Source of the DNA: Arthrobacter sp. zg-Y769
GTDB lineage: Bacteria; Actinomycetota; Actinomycetes; Actinomycetales; Micrococcaceae
Reading direction: 5' to 3'
NCBI RefSeq assembly: GCF_020907405.1
Contig: NZ_JAJJOE010000003.1
Coordinates: 310,001-374,000 of the forward strand
Length of the DNA: 64,000 nucleotides
Shown: piece by piece, positions 9,467-18,600 of the stretch
How the letters are laid out: each line of letters starts with the position of its first letter
How positions within the stretch are numbered: the stretch's first letter is position 1
Translations under genes and position numbers: made by a program
Notes under the pieces: generated by a model
What the model saw: only the letters and a program-made list of their open reading frames with translations
What the model was told of the DNA's origin: nothing
The model's database searches: none

Positions 9467-9505
9467 GCCGGCGTGTTCCCCGCCTGAGGCAGTGAACACA
9501 CCGGC
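9467..9505 (-). terminator. first terminator of the S10 operon
   Basis: A 12-bp stem (9467-9478 with 9494-9505) whose single plus-strand mismatch becomes a G-U pair only in the minus-strand RNA, which points to function for rpsQ transcription. It begins 27 nt after the rpsQ stop. Confidence 0.6.
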
Positions 9506-9532
9506 GGGCCGCCGGTACTTCTTACTACTAGG

Positions 9533-9838
9533 TTACTTGGCCTTTTCGAGGATCTCGACCAGGCGCCACCGCTTGGTAGCGGACAGCGGCCGGGTCTCGG
9601 CGATCAGCACGAGGTCACCAATGCCGGCAGCGTTCTGCTCGTCATGGGCCTTGCGCTTCTCGGTCCGGCGAATAACCTTGCCGTAAAGGGCGTGCTTCAC
9701 GCGGTCTTCAACCTGGACGACGATGGTCTTGTCCATCTTGTCCGAGACCACGTAGCCGCGTGCGGTCTTCCGGTACCCGCGGGCATCGGCGCCGTTTGCG
9801 TCAGTTGTCACTGCTGCCTCATTCTTGTTTTCGCTCAC
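9533..9838 (-). CDS. rpsQ: 30S ribosomal protein S17 (uS17)
   Basis: 16S rRNA-binding protein of the 30S body, 101 aa. The core reads [19 protein letters not shown] and [21 protein letters not shown], as in S17, with a short Ala/Asn-rich N-terminal extension. The start is GTG at 9836-9838, overlapping the rpmC stop as GTGA. Confidence 0.96.
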   Translation of the reverse strand: MSENKNEAAVTTDANGADARGYRKTARGYVVSDKMDKTIVVQVEDRVKHALYGKVIRRTEKRKAHDEQNAAGIGDLVLIAETRPLSATKRWRLVEILEKAK

Positions 9839-10164
9839 TTGGCATCATCCTCAGCGACCTTGGCTTCAGCTTCAGACTTGTCAGCCTTCTTCTTTGACTT
9901 CTTCGGTGCCTCGGGTGCTGCTTCCTCAACGGGAGCGGTAACCTCGGGACGAATGCCCAGCTCGCGCTCACGCAGCACCGTGTAGATGCGGGCGATATCG
10001 CGCTTGACTGCACGCAGACGACCGTGGTTTTCCAGCTGGCCGGTGGCCGACTGGAAGCGGAGGTTGAACAGCTCCTCCTTGGCCTTGCGCAGTTCTTCTA
10101 CGAGACGGTCCTTATCGAAGCCGTCAAGCTGCTCAGTTGTCAGCTCTTTTGATCCAACTGCCAT
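9835..10164 (-). CDS. rpmC: 50S ribosomal protein L29 (uL29) with charged C-terminal tail
   Basis: Protein at the peptide exit tunnel, a docking point for chaperones and SRP. Residues 1-73 are a normal L29 ([24 protein letters not shown]). The tail of about 35 residues that follows is rich in Pro, Ala, Lys and Glu ([20 protein letters not shown]), making it 109 aa instead of the common 60-80. It overlaps rpsQ by 4 nt. Confidence 0.95.
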   Translation of the reverse strand: MAVGSKELTTEQLDGFDKDRLVEELRKAKEELFNLRFQSATGQLENHGRLRAVKRDIARIYTVLRERELGIRPEVTAPVEEAAPEAPKKSKKKADKSEAEAKVAEDDAK

Positions 10165-10166
10165 TT

Positions 10167-10583
10167 CTATTCACCACCCTCGCGACGCACAATGCGTGCC
10201 TTCAACGGCAGCTTATGGATCGCCAGGCGCAGGGCCTCACGAGCTACCTCTTCGGAAACACCGGAGAGTTCGAAGAGAACCCGGCCCGGCTTGACGTTTG
10301 CAACCCACCACTCCGGAGAACCCTTACCGGAACCCATACGGGTTTCAGCAGGCTTCTTCGTCAGCGGACGGTCCGGGTAGATGTTGATCCAGACCTTACC
10401 GCCACGCTTGATGTGGCGTGTCATGGCAATACGCGCAGCTTCAATCTGGCGGTTGGTGACGTACGCAGGCGTCAGAGCCTGGATACCCCACTCGCCGAAG
10501 CTGACGGCGGTGCCGCCGGTTGCAGCGCCGGAGCGACCCGGGTGGTGCTGCTTACGGTATTTGACTCGACGTGGGATAAGCAT
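10167..10583 (-). CDS. rplP: 50S ribosomal protein L16 (uL16)
   Basis: Large-subunit protein near the A site and peptidyl transferase centre, 138 aa. It begins [19 protein letters not shown] and has [23 protein letters not shown], the L16 signature. Its ATG directly abuts the rpsC stop codon. Confidence 0.98.
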   Translation of the reverse strand: MLIPRRVKYRKQHHPGRSGAATGGTAVSFGEWGIQALTPAYVTNRQIEAARIAMTRHIKRGGKVWINIYPDRPLTKKPAETRMGSGKGSPEWWVANVKPGRVLFELSGVSEEVAREALRLAIHKLPLKARIVRREGGE

Positions 10584-11426
10584 TTAAGCCTGTCCTCCTT
10601 CTGCTGCGGGGGCAGCTGCCTCAGCGGCCGGAGCCTCTGCAGCAGCGGGCGCGGCGGCTTTGTCGCCGCGCTCGGGACGACGACGGCGGTCGCCGCCACG
10701 GTCACCGCGGTCGGCCGGGCCGCGGCCCGGACGATCGTTGGAGCGTCCGCGGGACGGTGCAGCAGCCTGCTGTGCAGCCAGTTCCTTAGCGGTAACGTCG
10801 CCCTTGTAGATCCAGACCTTCACGCCGATACGGCCGAAGGTGGTCTTGGCTTCGAAGAAACCGTAGTCGATCTGCGCGCGGAGGGTGTGCAGGGGCACAC
10901 GGCCTTCGCGGTAGAACTCGGAACGGCTCATTTCAGCGCCGCCCAGACGACCGGAGCACTGGATACGGATACCCTTGGCGCCTGCACGCTGTGCGGACTG
11001 GATGGCCTTCTTCATCGCACGGCGGAAAGCCACGCGGGAAGAGAGCTGCTCAGCAACACCCTGGGCAACAAGCTGTGCTTCCATCTCGGGGTTCTTGACC
11101 TCGAGGATGTTCAGCTGGACCTGCTTGCCGGTGAGCTTTTCGAGCTCGCCGCGGATGCGGTCTGCTTCGGCGCCGCGGCGGCCGATCACGATGCCCGGAC
11201 GTGCGGTGTGGATATCCACACGGACACGGTCACGGGTGCGCTCGATCTCAACCTTGGCGATGCCGGCGCGGTCCATGCCGGTGGACATCAGCTGACGGAT
11301 CTTGATGTCCTCGCGGACGAAGTCCTTGTAACGCTGGCCCGGCTTGTTGCTGTCAGCAAACCAGTGCGATACGTGGTCAGTGGTGATGCCGAGTCGGAAC
11401 CCGTGCGGGTTTACCTTCTGTCCCAC
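10584..11426 (-). CDS. rpsC: 30S ribosomal protein S3 (uS3) with disordered C-terminal tail
   Basis: Small-subunit protein lining the mRNA entry tunnel. The N-terminal part contains the KH domain ([19 protein letters not shown], near residues 78-96). The canonical protein ends near [18 protein letters not shown]. The last 60 or so residues are a tail first rich in Arg/Gly/Asp and then in Ala/Pro/Glu. Start is GTG at 11424-11426, abutting the rplV stop. Total length is 280 aa. Confidence 0.97.
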   Translation of the reverse strand: MGQKVNPHGFRLGITTDHVSHWFADSNKPGQRYKDFVREDIKIRQLMSTGMDRAGIAKVEIERTRDRVRVDIHTARPGIVIGRRGAEADRIRGELEKLTGKQVQLNILEVKNPEMEAQLVAQGVAEQLSSRVAFRRAMKKAIQSAQRAGAKGIRIQCSGRLGGAEMSRSEFYREGRVPLHTLRAQIDYGFFEAKTTFGRIGVKVWIYKGDVTAKELAAQQAAAPSRGRSNDRPGRGPADRGDRGGDRRRRPERGDKAAAPAAAEAPAAEAAAPAAEGGQA

Positions 11427-11792
11427 TTAGCGTTCCTCCTCGATCGTAGGGGTTGCGACTACCACGGTGACGTGGCTGGTCCGCTTGTTGATGCGGTAGG
11501 CGCGGCCCTGGGCCCGCGGCTGGAACCGCTTCATGGTGGGTCCTTCATCAACGAATGCTTCGCTGACGAAGAGGTCACCCTCGTCGAAGGCCACGCCGTC
11601 ACGGTCCGCGAGGACACGTGCATTGGCCATAGCCGACTGAATTACCTTAAGTACCGGCTCCGAAGCTGCCTGGGGGGCAAACTTCAGAATTGCCAGAGCC
11701 TCATTCGCTTGCTTGCCACGAACAAGGTTGACGACGCGCCGGGCCTTCATAGGCGTTACGCGGATATGACGCGCAATTGCCTTGGCTTCCAT
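11427..11792 (-). CDS. rplV: 50S ribosomal protein L22 (uL22)
   Basis: Large-subunit protein whose beta-hairpin lines the exit tunnel and the macrolide site, 121 aa. Typical segments are [19 protein letters not shown] and [20 protein letters not shown]. The ATG is 38 nt after the rpsS stop; the stop abuts the rpsC start. Confidence 0.97.
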   Translation of the reverse strand: MEAKAIARHIRVTPMKARRVVNLVRGKQANEALAILKFAPQAASEPVLKVIQSAMANARVLADRDGVAFDEGDLFVSEAFVDEGPTMKRFQPRAQGRAYRINKRTSHVTVVVATPTIEEER

Positions 11793-11830
11793 TGCTTTCC
11801 TTCTCTCGTCTTCTGCCGAAAGAGCAGCGC

Positions 11831-12112
11831 CTAGCGGCGCTTGCCCTTGCGGTCGTCCTTCACATGGCCGCGGAATGTCCGCGTCAGAGCGAATTCGCCG
11901 AGCTTGTGCCCGACCATCGACTCGGTGACAAACACCGGAATGTGCTTACGTCCGTCGTGTACGGCGATCGTGTGCCCGAGCATGTCGGGGATGATCATCG
12001 AACGGCGTGACCACGTCTTGATGACGTTCTTGGTGCCCTTTTCGTTTTCGGCCGCTACCTTGAGAAACAGGTGCTGGTCGACGAAGGGGCCTTTCTTCAG
12101 GCTGCGTGGCAT
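11831..12112 (-). CDS. rpsS: 30S ribosomal protein S19 (uS19)
   Basis: Small-subunit head protein, 93 aa, beginning [15 protein letters not shown] and containing [25 protein letters not shown], diagnostic for S19. Located between rplB and rplV as expected. Confidence 0.98.
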   Translation of the reverse strand: MPRSLKKGPFVDQHLFLKVAAENEKGTKNVIKTWSRRSMIIPDMLGHTIAVHDGRKHIPVFVTESMVGHKLGEFALTRTFRGHVKDDRKGKRR

Positions 12113-12124
12113 GTTTCCAGGCTC

Positions 12125-12964
12125 CTATCGCTTGTTCTTGCCGGAACGACGGCGACGCACAATGAGGTTGTCGCTCTCTTTATTGGAACGGCGGGTACGG
12201 CCTTCGCGCTTACCGTTCGGGTTGACCGGGTGGCGTCCACCGGAGGTCTTACCTTCACCACCACCGTGCGGGTGGTCGACCGGGTTCATGGCGACACCAC
12301 GGACGGTCGGGCGTACGCCCTTCCAGCGCATACGGCCGGCCTTGCCCCAGTTGATGTTCGACTGCTCGGCGTTGCCGACCTCGCCGATGGTGGCGCGGCA
12401 GCGGACGTCGACGTTGCGGATTTCGCCGGAGGGCAGACGCAGCTGGGCGAAGCGGCCTTCCTTGGCAACGAGCTGAACGGATGCACCGGCGGAGCGGGCC
12501 ATCTTGGCGCCGCCGCCCGGACGCAGTTCAACGGCGTGGATGGTGGTACCCACGGGGATGTTACGCAGGGGCAGGTTGTTGCCGGGCTTGATATCAGCGC
12601 CGGCGCCTGCCTCTACGAAGTCGCCCTGCTTGAGCTTGTTCGGAGCAATGATGTAACGCTTGGTGCCATCAACGTAGTGCAGCAGCGCAATGCGGGCGGT
12701 ACGGTTCGGATCGTATTCGATCTCGGCAACGCGTGCGTTGACGCCGTCCTTGTCGTGGCGGCGGAAGTCGATCAGACGGTACTGACGCTTGTGTCCACCA
12801 CCCTTGTGCCTGGTCGTGATCTTACCGGTGTTGTTACGGCCGCCCTTTTTGGGCAGCGGACGTACCAACGACTTTTCCGGCGTCGACCGAGTGATTTCGG
12901 TGAAGTCGGCTACGCTCGAGCCGCGACGGCCCGGAGTAGTCGGCTTGTATTTACGGATTCCCAT
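12125..12964 (-). CDS. rplB: 50S ribosomal protein L2 (uL2)
   Basis: Highly conserved protein required for subunit association and peptidyl transfer, 279 aa. It contains [18 protein letters not shown], including the conserved His, and a basic C-terminus. AGGA lies 7 nt before the ATG at 12962-12964. Confidence 0.98.
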   Translation of the reverse strand: MGIRKYKPTTPGRRGSSVADFTEITRSTPEKSLVRPLPKKGGRNNTGKITTRHKGGGHKRQYRLIDFRRHDKDGVNARVAEIEYDPNRTARIALLHYVDGTKRYIIAPNKLKQGDFVEAGAGADIKPGNNLPLRNIPVGTTIHAVELRPGGGAKMARSAGASVQLVAKEGRFAQLRLPSGEIRNVDVRCRATIGEVGNAEQSNINWGKAGRMRWKGVRPTVRGVAMNPVDHPHGGGEGKTSGGRHPVNPNGKREGRTRRSNKESDNLIVRRRRSGKNKR

Positions 12965-12994
12965 TATTTATTCCTCGTTAAAGTGGTCTCCGCC

Positions 12995-13300
12995 CTAGCT
13001 GAGCGGACCGCCGAAGATGTCGATTGTGCCGTCCTTGAGGGTGACAATTGCGCGCTTGGTGCTCTTGCGCTGTCCCCATCCGAACTTGGTGCGCTTACGC
13101 TTACCGGCACGGTTGATGGTGTTGATCGAGTCGACCTTGACGGAGAAGATTTTCTCCACGGCCAGCTTGATCTCGGTCTTGTTGGAGCGGGGGTCGACCA
13201 GGAAGGTGTACTTACCTTCGTCAATCAGGCCGTAGCTCTTTTCCGAGACGACGGGTGCAAGCACTACGTCGCGCGGATCCTTAGCGGTGGTCGCGCTCAC
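12995..13300 (-). CDS. rplW: 50S ribosomal protein L23 (uL23)
   Basis: Exit-tunnel protein that docks trigger factor and SRP, 101 aa. Typical segments are [20 protein letters not shown] and [20 protein letters not shown]. It starts with GTG at 13298-13300, overlapping the rplD stop as GTGA. Confidence 0.97.
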   Translation of the reverse strand: MSATTAKDPRDVVLAPVVSEKSYGLIDEGKYTFLVDPRSNKTEIKLAVEKIFSVKVDSINTINRAGKRKRTKFGWGQRKSTKRAIVTLKDGTIDIFGGPLS

Positions 13301-13911
13301 TTGGCGTCCTCCTTGACAGTGTTCTTGCCGACGAACTCGTCGTAGGCAGCCTTGGTGAAGACCACGTCGTCGGCAACAAGCACGTCATAGGTGTTCAGCT
13401 GATCTACGTAGATCACGTGAACAGCCGGAACGTTGCGCACTGAAAGTGCGGCAACATCGTTGGCGCGCTCGATAACAACGAGCAGGTTCTTGCGGTCGGA
13501 AACCGAACGCAGGGCGCTCAGTGCGTCCTTGGTGGAAGGCTTGGTGCCTTCAACCAGGGATTCGAGGACGTGGATACGGCCGTTGCGTGCCCGGTCCGAC
13601 AGGGCGCCGCGCAGTGCAGCAGCCTTCATCTTCTTGGGGGTGCGCTGGCTGTAATCGCGGGGCGTCGGTCCGTGGACTACGCCGCCGCCGGTCATGTGAG
13701 GAGCACGGATGGAGCCCTGACGAGCCCGGCCGGTGCCCTTCTGCTTGAACGGCTTGCGGCCTGCGCCGCTTACCTCGGCGCGCGTCTTCGTCTTGTGCGT
13801 ACCCTGGCGGGCGGCTGCAAGCTGAGCAACTACCACCTGGTGGAGCAGCGGTACGTTCGTCTGAACGTCGAAGATCTCTGCGGGGAATTCAACAGTGGTT
13901 TCGTTAGCCAT
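13297..13911 (-). CDS. rplD: 50S ribosomal protein L4 (uL4)
   Basis: Large-subunit protein with a loop in the exit tunnel and, in enterobacteria, the autoregulator of the S10 operon. The 204-aa product has the conserved [21 protein letters not shown] loop region. The ATG lies 4 nt after the rplC stop. Confidence 0.97.
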   Translation of the reverse strand: MANETTVEFPAEIFDVQTNVPLLHQVVVAQLAAARQGTHKTKTRAEVSGAGRKPFKQKGTGRARQGSIRAPHMTGGGVVHGPTPRDYSQRTPKKMKAAALRGALSDRARNGRIHVLESLVEGTKPSTKDALSALRSVSDRKNLLVVIERANDVAALSVRNVPAVHVIYVDQLNTYDVLVADDVVFTKAAYDEFVGKNTVKEDAK

Positions 13912-13915
13912 GAGA

Positions 13916-14572
13916 CTAATCTCCCTTCACGGCAGAGCGTACGAGGACGACCTGGCCGCGGGCGCCGGGAACGGCACCCTTGATCAGCAGGAGCGACTTC
14001 TCGGCGTCCACACCGTGAACCGTGAGGTTCATGGTGGTGTGACGGACGCCGCCCATGCGGCCCGCCATCCGAACGCCCTTGAAGACGCGGCCCGGGGTGG
14101 ATGCGCCACCGATGGAACCCGGCTTACGGTGGTTCTTGTGTGCACCGTGGGAGGCACCAACGCCATGGAAGCCGTGACGCTTCATGACACCGGCAAAGCC
14201 CTTACCCTTGGAGGTTCCGGTGACGTCGACCTTCTGGCCGGCTGCGAACATCTCAACAGAGAGTTCCTGGCCCAGCTCATAGGTGTCGGCGTCTGCGGTA
14301 CGCAGTTCAACTACGTGGCGGCGCGGCGTGACGCCGGCCTTTTCAAAGTGGCCGGCCAGCGGCTTGGTCACCTTGCGCGGATCGATCTGGCCGTAGCCGA
14401 TCTGAACGGCGGTGTAGCCGTCCTTTTCCGCGTTGCGCAGCTGCGTGATGACGTTGGAGTCAGCCTGGACGACGGTTACGGGGATGAGCTTGTTGTTCTC
14501 GTCCCAAACCTGGGTCATGCCGAGCTTGGTGCCCAGCAGTCCCTTTACCTGGCGTGTAAGTGAAGTAGACAT
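13916..14572 (-). CDS. rplC: 50S ribosomal protein L3 (uL3)
   Basis: Early-assembling protein near the peptidyl transferase centre, 218 aa. It contains [15 protein letters not shown] and the family signature [13 protein letters not shown] followed by [16 protein letters not shown]. Located directly after rpsJ (17-nt gap). Confidence 0.98.
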   Translation of the reverse strand: MSTSLTRQVKGLLGTKLGMTQVWDENNKLIPVTVVQADSNVITQLRNAEKDGYTAVQIGYGQIDPRKVTKPLAGHFEKAGVTPRRHVVELRTADADTYELGQELSVEMFAAGQKVDVTGTSKGKGFAGVMKRHGFHGVGASHGAHKNHRKPGSIGGASTPGRVFKGVRMAGRMGGVRHTTMNLTVHGVDAEKSLLLIKGAVPGARGQVVLVRSAVKGD

Positions 14573-14589
14573 AAGTATCCGCTCCCCCC

Positions 14590-14898
14590 CTACAGCTTGA
14601 TTTCGATGTTCACGTCTGCAGGCAGGTCGAGACGCATGAGCGAGTCAACGGCCTTAGGCGTGGGGTCAATGATGTCGATCAGGCGCTTGTGCGTGCGCAT
14701 TTCAAAGTGCTCGCGGCTGTCCTTGTACTTGTGCGGCGAACGGATAACAACGTAAACGTTCTTTTCCGTGGGCAGCGGCACAGGGCCTACTACCGTTGCG
14801 CCTGCACGCGTGACCGTCTCAACGATCTTCCGTGCTGATACGTCGATGACCTCGTGGTCATACGACTTCAGCCGGATGCGGATTTTTTGTCCCGCCAT
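14590..14898 (-). CDS. rpsJ: 30S ribosomal protein S10 (uS10)
   Basis: First gene of the S10 operon; the protein also acts as NusE in antitermination with NusB. I take the ATG at 14896-14898, giving 102 aa beginning [19 protein letters not shown]. The frame is open further upstream but that part is unlike S10. Conserved [20 protein letters not shown] is present. Confidence 0.97.
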   Translation of the reverse strand: MAGQKIRIRLKSYDHEVIDVSARKIVETVTRAGATVVGPVPLPTEKNVYVVIRSPHKYKDSREHFEMRTHKRLIDIIDPTPKAVDSLMRLDLPADVNIEIKL

Positions 14899-15406
14899 GG
14901 CGTCGTGCCTCTTTCTTCGAGTAATGCTCTCTGTACAGTTTTTGCACCGAACTGCCTTACGGCCTGGCGCCCCTCCAACAGACTGAATCCGGATAATTCC
15001 GGGTTCCTCACCCTGCCGAGGCTCCGACCCCCGCGCTCGGGCGTGTCGCGGTGTTGAGACCGACGACGCCGAGCAAGAGTAGGGGCGGGTTATATATGGG
15101 CTCTTTCCCTGAAGGATCCGACCCTGCATCAGGCATTATCCTGACCGGGACGCAATCTCACCACTGCCTGGTCCCTGCTGTTCGCAGGAATACGGGCGCG
15201 TGTGGGCACAAAAGCGCTTGAACAACTTCTCTAGTCTGCCAGACTCGGGCACAGATGGCTAATCAGGCATCTGCGCCGGAGGTCTCCCTCCGGCCTTCCC
15301 CGGTCCGGTCTTTTCCGTCCTGCACGCCGCTCCCGGAGTAACCTCCCAGGTTGGCAGCGTGTCAACTTCCACCAGTCTAACGCACCGCGGGCGGCACCTT
15401 AAAAAG
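14899..15406. other. S10 operon leader and promoter region
   Basis: A 508-nt gap upstream of rpsJ with no recognisable gene. On the minus strand, GATAAT (15135-15140) and an AT-rich ATATATAA (near 15090-15097) stand out in otherwise GC-rich DNA as possible -10 elements, implying a leader of about 190-240 nt. A 7-bp hairpin with TCTC loop lies at 15276-15293, downstream of the small gene at 15407-15538. No start point can be fixed by eye. Confidence 0.45.
15276..15293 (-). terminator. small hairpin downstream of the 43-aa gene
   Basis: CCGGAGG (15276-15282) pairs with CCTCCGG (15287-15293) around a 4-nt loop. It lies 114 nt after the stop of the small membrane peptide gene and upstream of the rpsJ leader. 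A T-run is not present. Confidence 0.4.
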
Positions 15407-15538
15407 TCAGGGCCTGTCGTCCCGGTTGGCCCGGCGGATCTGCTTCGCCCGCTCAATTTCCGGACGGAACCGCTTACGGGACCATCCGATGCCTGCAGCT
15501 AATGCGGCTCCGATACCCAGAAGGATGACAAGTTCCAT
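15407..15538 (-). CDS. 43-aa single-pass membrane peptide, unknown function
   Basis: A short frame starting MELVILLGIGAALAAGIGWS, with an N-terminal hydrophobic helix (about residues 2-19). A basic, charged tail follows (RKRFRPEIERAKQIRRANRDDRP). CGGAG lies a few nt before the ATG at 15536-15538, supporting translation. It is downstream of, and co-oriented with, the giant membrane protein gene (85-nt gap) and might be its partner. I do not recognise the family. Confidence 0.6.
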   Translation of the reverse strand: MELVILLGIGAALAAGIGWSRKRFRPEIERAKQIRRANRDDRP

Positions 15539-15623
15539 GCTCCGAGCCTAGCGGACCATGGTCCCGGCGTCAGCGGGCGCGGCTGCCCTCCGTCGTCTGC
15601 GCGCTCCGGGACCAGACCCGGAG

Positions 15624-18600
15624 TCAGTGTGTGCGGTCCTCCTCGGGGGTCTGCATCCGCGGCGGTTCCGGCACCGTGCCTTCCCCGCCGCCGGTGTTCG
15701 GGCCGCCGGACGCCAACGGGGTACTCCCCTGTGCCGGCGGCGACTGCGTGTAGCCGGAAACGGGGCTAGGTGGTGTGGTGTTCCCCGGTTCGTCCGTCCG
15801 GACGCGTGTCAGCCGCCAGACGGCCAGGGCGATCAGCCCGATGCCCAGCAGTGCCAGAAGCAGGAAGGTGTAGCCGCGCAGGTACCAGAGCACCGCCAAC
15901 GCAACACCCGCTGCACCCCAGAGGGTGAACAGTCTCTTGCTGGCGAGCAGACCGAACGCCAGGAGCCCCGCATGCGCCACCAGAGCCCAGAGCTGCCGTC
16001 CCCCTCCCCCGGAAATGACCGTGGAGAGCCCGCTGGCGGAAAGGATGACGGCCGAAACCGCCAGGACCACGGTGCCCCGCTGGTCGCGCTGGCGAAGGAA
16101 CTCATAGGCAGCCATCCCGGCCAGGACTGCGGCCCAATACTGCAGTGACCAGAATCCGCTGACCCCGCCCAGGGCGAGCCAGCCGATCCGCTGCACTGCG
16201 AGTGCGGTCACGAGTACCGCCGCCTGGACAGCCGGCTCGCGGAACCGGCGGGGAACTTCGAGCAGGGCAAGGGCCACGGCAGCGACCACGGTCAGTGCAC
16301 CGGCCGCGGCTGACGCATCCGGAGCCATTGCAGGTATGCCGGCCAGAGCCGGGATAAGGGCGGAAGCCGAGCCCAGGATCCGCCGGCGCAGCCGGCCGGG
16401 GAAAACGGCCGGGGACGCGGCTCCACCGGGCTGCGACGCTTCGACCGGATGGACGGGAGTGAGGAGACGGACCCCTTGGAGAACAGCGGCAGCCGCCCAG
16501 ATCGGCAGGAGGTACGCGAAGCCCGCCTCCCCCAGGCCTGCCAGGACTGTGTCAAAGAGTCCCTGGAACAGGAACACCATGCCCACCGTGAGCATGGGAG
16601 CCAGCCCAACGGCCAGCCACGGGCGGCTGCGGGTGTAGGAGAGAACCAGGAAGATCGCTCCGCCCAGGATGAACGCGGCGGCCGGCAGGAAGCTGTTCTC
16701 CGCGAACGGGGGGATCACCATCACGGCGACGGTGTAAACGCATGCAGCTGCCAGCAGGGCCGTACGGGTGGGCCTGTCCAGCGACCGGCGTGCTTCCCCG
16801 CACATGGCCCCCGCGGCCAGGGCAAGCAGGACCGCCCCAACCCCTCCAACCGAGAGGATCGGATCCGGGATCGGCCCCAGGATGCTGAACTCCAGCAGGT
16901 CGGTAAGGACCAGCGGAAGCGCCGCCAGCGCATACGCTGCCGGATAGATCACCCAGGCTGACCGCGGATGGCTGCCCATCCGGCCCCGGACCAACACCGC
17001 AGCAGCAGTGATGAGAAGCAGGAACAGATGAAGGGCCACGACCCCGCGGTGGACAGCGCTTCCGGCCTGGAGTCCGTAATAGGCCGGAAGCAGTGCCAGC
17101 AGCACCAGGCTTAGCCACTGCGACGTTTCGGAGTATCCGGCTGCGTCCAGGCGGCGGTGCAGCAGTGTGCGGACCAGTTGCTGCACCGCAAGCGCCACCC
17201 CGCCGGCAATGTACAGCCCGTACATACCTGCTCCAAGGTCGGCGGCCGCGAGGACCGTCAGGACCACTATCAGGCCCTGCACTCCGAGCAGGTAGGGTCC
17301 ACGGTTCGGCTCGTCCCCCTTCAACGCCAGGTACGCACAGTAGGCCAGTGCTGCAAGGACCAGCAGTTCGTAGCCCTGCAGTCCCAGAATGCCGGCGCCC
17401 ACGGCTGTCGCAGCGGCAAATCCTGCCAGTGCCGCTGCCCGATAGCTGCCGGAAAGCAGCAGCGACGTGGCCGTGTTTGCGGCCAACGCGGTCCAGAGCA
17501 ACGCCAACGTCCAGCCGGTTCCCTGTCCCTCGATTCCACGGGAACCGATTGTTGCGAGCAGCACCACCACTGCGGACGCCGTGAGGAACCCGGCAGCGGA
17601 CTGAATCGTCCTGCCCCGCCGCAGCCCGACGACGGCAGCCAGCTGGCTGAGCACTCCCACAGCGGCGGCGCACAGGACAAGGAACATCAGCATGCCGCTT
17701 CGCCCTGTCGGTCCCTGCAATGCCAAATATGCCAGGGGAACTCCCGCGGATGCGGCCAGACCGCCCCACCGCGCCCACGATGCGAGGCCCAGGGGGTCCA
17801 GCCTCCCGGCAAGGAGGGTCCGCAGCACCTGCCCGACGGCGACGGCTACGGCCACCGCAGCGAAAACCTGATGAACGTCGCCGGTCAGGTCAGCAGCCGC
17901 CAGCCCGGCCAGGACAACAGCCAGGACCTGGGCAGCCAGGAGATAGGCGCCGCGGAAGGGATTATCCCGCCCCAGGATGAGGTACGTGCAGTAGGCAAGG
18001 GCCACCGTCAGCAGGATCCCGTAGCCCGGGATCCCAAGGATCCCTGCTCCGACGACGGCGGCGGCGGCGAAGCCGGCAGGTGCCGTCAGTGCCGCCCAGC
18101 TGCGCCGGAGCATCAGTGCCGTGAGGAGGTTGGCGGCCAGTGCTCCTGCGAGGACAGCCAGGGTGGCAACCGCTGCTCCGCTTTCGTCCACTGTCCGCAC
18201 CCCGATGGCCAGCAGCAGCACCAGGGCTGCTGCAGCGGCAGCGCCGGTTTTCGGTTCGTGCTCCCGGCGTGTGCCGCCGGCATTCCCGGCCGGCATACCG
18301 GCAGAGGCACCGAACGCGGGGGCTCCCTCGCTGCCGTGGAAACCAAAGCGGGTCCGGCCCGCGGCACCAAGCGTGTAGGCGCTTTGGGTGAGGACCGCGG
18401 AACCGGCGCCGATGAGCAGCAGGACAACTCCGGTACCCCAGCGTGCCGCCGTGTAAGTGAGGATGTAGTAAAGCGGCGGCAGCATCGCCAGCACGGCCAG
18501 GGTCGCCCACAGAAGTGTCCGGGACAATCCGAGCCCGCGGAGTTTCCGGTCCAGGATGATCCGCAGCAGATGCTCGACCGCCAGGCAAACCGCCATGGCG

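Larger units (their letters stand above)
9149..9532. other. boundary between S10 and spc operons
   Basis: A 384-nt gap with no recognisable gene. Its left-to-right content is the rplN leader (including a minus-strand GATAAT at 9286-9291 that might serve as a -10 box) and two hairpins at 9408-9449 and 9467-9505. It shows that the S10 and spc gene sets are separate transcription units here. Confidence 0.6.

Noticed and set aside
10137-11834. 565-codon plus-strand frame across rplP, rpsC and rplV
   Set aside because: Antisense shadow of three conserved ribosomal genes.
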